This document shows positions 60,395 through 64,000 of a stretch of DNA of 64,000 nucleotides, one piece after another (the stretch's first letter is position 1; each line of letters starts with the position of its first letter). The notes beneath the pieces were generated by a model, which saw only the letters and a list, made by a program, of their open reading frames with translations, searched no databases and had not been told where the DNA came from. A program made the position numbers and the translations under genes. Origin of the DNA: Sporosarcina jeotgali (lineage in GTDB: Bacteria > Bacillota > Bacilli > Bacillales_A > Planococcaceae); assembly GCF_033304595.1 (NCBI RefSeq), contig NZ_CP116341.1, positions 229,001-293,000 on the forward strand, written 5' to 3'.

Positions 60395-62452
60395 TCACTC
60401 AAAAAACGAAAATGGGAACAACTCGAACTCCTTTTCCTTCTTCGAACCTTTCAATCGCGACTCGCGCAGCGTCTTATCCGTGCACAGCTGCTTCGGAACG
60501 TCCTTCTCTTTCAGATATACAAGCCGCTGCTTGCTGCAGCCTTCAACTGCTAATCCGCCCGTCTCGATATCCACCGTTACGCCTTTCACGCCCTTTGGCG
60601 GCAGGAACGGCTCAGGACTCAACCCTTCATGCGCTCCTTCCATGAATTCAATCCAAATTTGCTTCGACACCGATTTATCGATTGCATTTTCCAGCTGTTT
60701 CCCGACGTCATAGCCTGTCCAAATACCCGCAGTCAGCGTCGGGGAGTAGCCAATCAAATATTGATCGGAAATCGTCGTTCCGGACTTCGCTGCATATGGA
60801 CGCGACTGTTTCGCGCGCATCGAAATGCCTGTCGAAGTTAAATAATCATTGAATACAGGGTCAAACATGCCAGTCAATAAATGCGTTAACACAGAAGCAT
60901 TCTGCTCCGTCATTGCGCGTTTCTTGGTTTGCTCGGGATGCTCATACACAAGCTTTCCTCGAGAATCCTCAATGGATAAAATCATCACAGGTTCAATTTT
61001 CTTCCCGCCGGACGCAATCCGATTATACGCACTCGTCATTTCAAAGAGTGTCACGGAAGACGTCCCAAGTGCAACCGCTGGAGACTCTGGGAATTTCACG
61101 TTGATCCCCAACTTTTCGGCCATCGCATTATACTTTTTATAGCCAACCTCCTCCAGCGTTTTCACCGCGTAAATGTTATCCGACACGGCAACTGCCTGCG
61201 CAAGTGAAATTGGGTGGTCCCCGAATTTCCCATTCACATTACTCGGTTCATACGAAGAACGACCATCGTCGTACGTGAAAATCGTCTGCTCCGTCGAAAT
61301 ATAAGTGAGTGGATTAAACCCGTCCTCTAACGCCGCTGCATACAAAATGGGTTTCATCGCAGAACCAGGCTGACGTTTTGCCTGGGTCACCCGGTTGAAC
61401 GGACTGCCTGCATAACTGCGCCCGCCGACCATTGCCGTCACTTCACCGGTCTCAGGTTTCATCGCAACGAACCCAAGCTGCAGTTCATTTTTCGGCATCC
61501 GGTCCGCAATCACATCTTCTGCCGTCTTTTGGTGCTTCAAGTCGAGCGTCGTCTTAATGGTCCAGCCGCCTTCAGCAGGGTATCGGCCTTTATCCGTCAA
61601 AATCTTTTCAGCCTCCTGCCACACCTCATTTAAAAAATAGGGAGCGACATCTTTAGTGCTGGACCAATCCTCAGTTTTCAATGCGATCGTCTGCTCAGCC
61701 GCACGTTCTTTCTGCTCGGAGGATATGAAACCTTGTTCTTCCATCAGCCGCAGCACGATTTTTTTCCGATACGTTGATTTCTCCATATTGGCAGCAGGGG
61801 AATAAATCGAAGGGCCTTTTGGAATCGCAGCGATCGTAGCCGCCTCTTCTAGTGTCAGTTCGCCCACCGGCTTTCCGAAGAAATACCGGCTCGCCGCTTC
61901 CACGCCATACATTCCATGTCCAAAATAGACAGTATTCAAATAGCCTTCTAAGATTTTTTCTTTATCGTAAAATATCTCCATCCGGTAGGCGTAAAGCGCT
62001 TCGTTGGCCTTGCGGGTCCAAGACTTTTCGTTGGATAAATACAAATTCCGTGCGTATTGCTGCGTAATTGTACTCGCACCTTCCACTTTTCGACGTGCCT
62101 TCACGTCTTTCAGCACAGCGCCGCCAATCCGTTTGTAGTCAAATCCGTTATGCTTGTAAAAGTTTCGATCCTCAACAGCGACAAACGCATCGATCAAAGA
62201 AGGGGACATTTTGTCAATATCGACCCAATAACGCCGCTCGCCTGAAAAACGATCACCGATTTGCCGATCATTCCGGTCCATAAAAACGGATGCTTCAGGG
62301 ACGCTCAACGAAGGAGGACCCGCGATTTGTGCATACACTCTTAGACAGACAAGCACTGTAAACAGCGCAGTGGCCGCAGTAATCGCAAGCAGCCCGGCGA
62401 ACCGGAACCGTGCTCTGCGTTTATTCTTCTTTACATAGTCCGTTCGCCGCAT
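60395..62452 (-). CDS. pbpG: Class A penicillin-binding protein (PBP2d-like)
   Basis: A 685-residue bifunctional peptidoglycan synthase. Membrane anchor about 18-42; GT51 glycosyltransferase domain about 55-240 with catalytic Glu in AVEDRNFYKHNG and GASTITQQYARN; transpeptidase domain about 310-600 with the Ser of PGSAMKP, SDN and AKSGTT. In B. subtilis PbpG acts in spore cortex/germ wall synthesis. The position between ywhD and ywiB-argS fits pbpG, although speE-speB are missing next to it. RBS AGAAGGATGGG. Confidence 0.92.
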   Translation of the reverse strand: MRRTDYVKKNKRRARFRFAGLLAITAATALFTVLVCLRVYAQIAGPPSLSVPEASVFMDRNDRQIGDRFSGERRYWVDIDKMSPSLIDAFVAVEDRNFYKHNGFDYKRIGGAVLKDVKARRKVEGASTITQQYARNLYLSNEKSWTRKANEALYAYRMEIFYDKEKILEGYLNTVYFGHGMYGVEAASRYFFGKPVGELTLEEAATIAAIPKGPSIYSPAANMEKSTYRKKIVLRLMEEQGFISSEQKERAAEQTIALKTEDWSSTKDVAPYFLNEVWQEAEKILTDKGRYPAEGGWTIKTTLDLKHQKTAEDVIADRMPKNELQLGFVAMKPETGEVTAMVGGRSYAGSPFNRVTQAKRQPGSAMKPILYAAALEDGFNPLTYISTEQTIFTYDDGRSSYEPSNVNGKFGDHPISLAQAVAVSDNIYAVKTLEEVGYKKYNAMAEKLGINVKFPESPAVALGTSSVTLFEMTSAYNRIASGGKKIEPVMILSIEDSRGKLVYEHPEQTKKRAMTEQNASVLTHLLTGMFDPVFNDYLTSTGISMRAKQSRPYAAKSGTTISDQYLIGYSPTLTAGIWTGYDVGKQLENAIDKSVSKQIWIEFMEGAHEGLSPEPFLPPKGVKGVTVDIETGGLAVEGCSKQRLVYLKEKDVPKQLCTDKTLRESRLKGSKKEKEFELFPFSFFE

Positions 62453-62615
62453 ATCATCCCATCCTTCTCGACACTCTTTTAAGAGTAGTATGCGAAAGGT
62501 CTAGTCAAATTAAACGGAAGACTTGGAAAAAACGCACCTCATCAAGCAATGATTGAAAAAAGGACAGTGGAACGGCTATAATAGAGAGATATATGAATTT
62601 AAAGGCGGTGAGCGG

Positions 62616-63053
62616 ATGGGAACGCAAAACTCGGCGATGCCGGTAACGATTAAGCTAAAGTCGGCAATCCAACATCCCGGACAGGAAACCGATAAATACG
62701 AGCTCGAAGTAGAAGGAACCATCATTGAAAAATCAGGCAATCGTTATTTGCGCTATGAAGAAGAGCAAAACCGTGAAATCATAAAAACGATGATCAAGCT
62801 TGACCCGGAAGATGCGCTTGTCATGCGGACGGGCGCCATAAGAATGCGGCTGCCGTTTGAATTGCACGGCAAACGTGTCGGGACATACGCTAACGGACCA
62901 CTCGCGATGGACCTGCTCGTCGTAACAAAAGCACTTTCCATTAAAAATGAACAAACAACAGGAGAATTCCATGTGCATTACGACATGCACTCCGAACAAT
63001 CCTTGCTTGGCACGTACCAACTAACTATTCACTATGCGGAGGGAAACTTATGA
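62616..63053 (+). CDS. ywiB: YwiB family protein (DUF1934)
   Basis: A 145-residue beta-rich protein of the DUF1934/YwiB family (calycin-like barrel), with strands around YLRYEEEQN and GEFHVHYDM. Start ATG 62616 after AAAGGCGGTGAG; the frame extends upstream without an RBS. It overlaps argS by 4 bp (ATGA), so the two are translationally coupled. Function unknown. Confidence 0.88.
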   Translation: MGTQNSAMPVTIKLKSAIQHPGQETDKYELEVEGTIIEKSGNRYLRYEEEQNREIIKTMIKLDPEDALVMRTGAIRMRLPFELHGKRVGTYANGPLAMDLLVVTKALSIKNEQTTGEFHVHYDMHSEQSLLGTYQLTIHYAEGNL

Positions 63054-64000
63054 ATGCAGTAGAACAGATTCAGCACGAAGTTAAAACCGCGTTGCACAAC
63101 GCAGTTCTAGCAACAGGCTTAGTAGAAGAGACAGACGTACCGGCCATTAAGCTGGAAACCTCGAGAAGTAAAGAAAACGGCGATTACGCAACGAACATTG
63201 CCATGCAGCTTACGAAATTAGCGAAAAAGCCTCCGCGTGCGATTGCAGAAGCAATTCTTGAAAAGTTGGATAAAACCGGAACATCTATCGAATCGATCGA
63301 CATTGCAGGACCAGGATTCATGAACATCGTCTTGAAAAAGGATTACTTGGATGACGTGGTGAAAACAGTAGTCGAGCAATCGGCGAAATACGGCCGCAAT
63401 GATTCAGGTAAAAACGAGAAAATCCAAGTCGAGTTTGTATCAGCAAACCCAACAGGAGATTTGCACTTAGGACATGCTCGCGGTGCATCACTCGGCGATT
63501 CCCTGTGCAACATCCTCGACTTTGCCGGTTACGACGTATCCCGCGAATACTACATTAACGATGCGGGAAAACAAGTGGAAAACTTGGCGTATTCAGTAGA
63601 AGCACGTTACTTTGGCGAACTGGGACTTGAAAAGGAAATGCCGGAAGACGGCTATCAAGGTCCTGACATCATTGAAATCGCTAAACAGCTAGTAGAAGAA
63701 TACGGCGACAAATTCGTGCACGTGTCTGATGAAGAGCGTTACGCATTTTTCCGCGAATATGGCTTGAAAATCGAGCTTGGCAAACTGCAGCAAGATTTAG
63801 CAGACTTCCGTGTGCCATTTGATGTCTGGTTCTCAGAGACTTCATTGTACAAAGACGGCAAAATCGACGTTGCGCTGAACAAGCTTCGCGAAAATGGCCA
63901 CGTATTTGAAGAAGAAGGCGCGACATGGTTCCGTTCGACTGAATTCGGCGACGACAAAGACCGTGTGCTCATTAAGAACGATGGTTCATACACATATTTA
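63050..64000 (+). CDS. argS: Arginyl-tRNA synthetase, 3' end beyond the window
   Basis: 317 codons are visible, open to the last base. N-terminal Add-1 domain (1-110), then class I catalytic core with the HIGH-type motif LHLGHARG near 139-146 and [12 protein letters not shown]. The KMSK region and anticodon domain would be downstream. The ATG overlaps the ywiB stop. It charges tRNA-Arg. Confidence 0.95.
   Translation, partial: MNAVEQIQHEVKTALHNAVLATGLVEETDVPAIKLETSRSKENGDYATNIAMQLTKLAKKPPRAIAEAILEKLDKTGTSIESIDIAGPGFMNIVLKKDYLDDVVKTVVEQSAKYGRNDSGKNEKIQVEFVSANPTGDLHLGHARGASLGDSLCNILDFAGYDVSREYYINDAGKQVENLAYSVEARYFGELGLEKEMPEDGYQGPDIIEIAKQLVEEYGDKFVHVSDEERYAFFREYGLKIELGKLQQDLADFRVPFDVWFSETSLYKDGKIDVALNKLRENGHVFEEEGATWFRSTEFGDDKDRVLIKNDGSYTYL

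Noticed and set aside
60142..60645. Open frames across array H, partly over the end of pbpG
   Set aside because: Same reason as array G, and the frame runs antisense into the well-supported pbpG gene.

Overview
The window comes from a low-to-moderate GC, endospore-forming Bacillales bacterium, most likely Planococcaceae (Sporosarcina-like; inference). Support: the germination pair cwlJ-gerQ, the prespore regulator rsfA, bacillithiol biosynthesis (bshB2), coproporphyrin-branch haem synthesis (chdC/hemQ), LipL-type lipoylation, Shine-Dalgarno sequences of the AGGAGG type with frequent TTG/GTG starts, and gene order after about 47.7 kb that follows the Bacillus subtilis ywd-ywf-ywg-ywh-ywi segment (ung, ywdI, ywdK, gerQ, hemQ, lipL, rsfA, ywfO, ywgA, ywhB, ywhD, pbpG, ywiB, argS).

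Layout. 1-9 kb: the 3' part of an MFS drug exporter, an apparent lysine-degradation operon (aldehyde dehydrogenase, L-lysine 6-dehydrogenase, glutaryl-CoA-dehydrogenase-like enzyme) with a lipoprotein serpin behind it, and an opine-type dehydrogenase. 8.5-17 kb: yhgD-yhgE with a palindromic operator, a DnaA-box cluster, a general-stress SDR with a SigmaB-type promoter, and a c-di-GMP/exopolysaccharide block (ydaK-like, ydaM-like, PAS-GGDEF-EAL). 17-31 kb: EamA transporter, heterodimeric ABC exporter with one degenerate ATP site, YusW-like lipoprotein, DUF2804, a tRNA-Ala, amidase, nitroreductase, M20 dipeptidase, CNNM-type transporter, ECF sigma factor and a PLD-family membrane protein. 31-47 kb: PseG-like protein, Na+/H+ antiporter, flavin reductase, topB, ybaK, YczE-like protein, a P-loop ATPase, the threonine-to-glycine pair kbl and tdh, a YjiH-family transporter and bshB2-yojF. 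47-64 kb: pdxK and the conserved ung-to-argS block.

The most unusual content is not a gene. Ten tandem arrays fill almost every long gap between genes, about 3 kb in total. Six share a 20-bp unit that alternates two variants (AGCGCTCATAA and AGTGATCATAA, then a variable 9-bp tail); two share a 21-bp unit (CTCGTT/CTCATT) that also alternates; two more short arrays at 11.7-12.0 kb have different cores but the same 20-22 bp period. Most lie just outside intrinsic terminators or between converging terminators, so they appear to sit outside transcription units. I do not recognise this architecture as CRISPR, REP/BIME or an insertion sequence. The two-helical-turn spacing suggests a phased protein-binding scaffold; this is inference.

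Limits: all calls come from reading the sequence and from memory of protein families. No similarity search, folding or promoter scoring was run.
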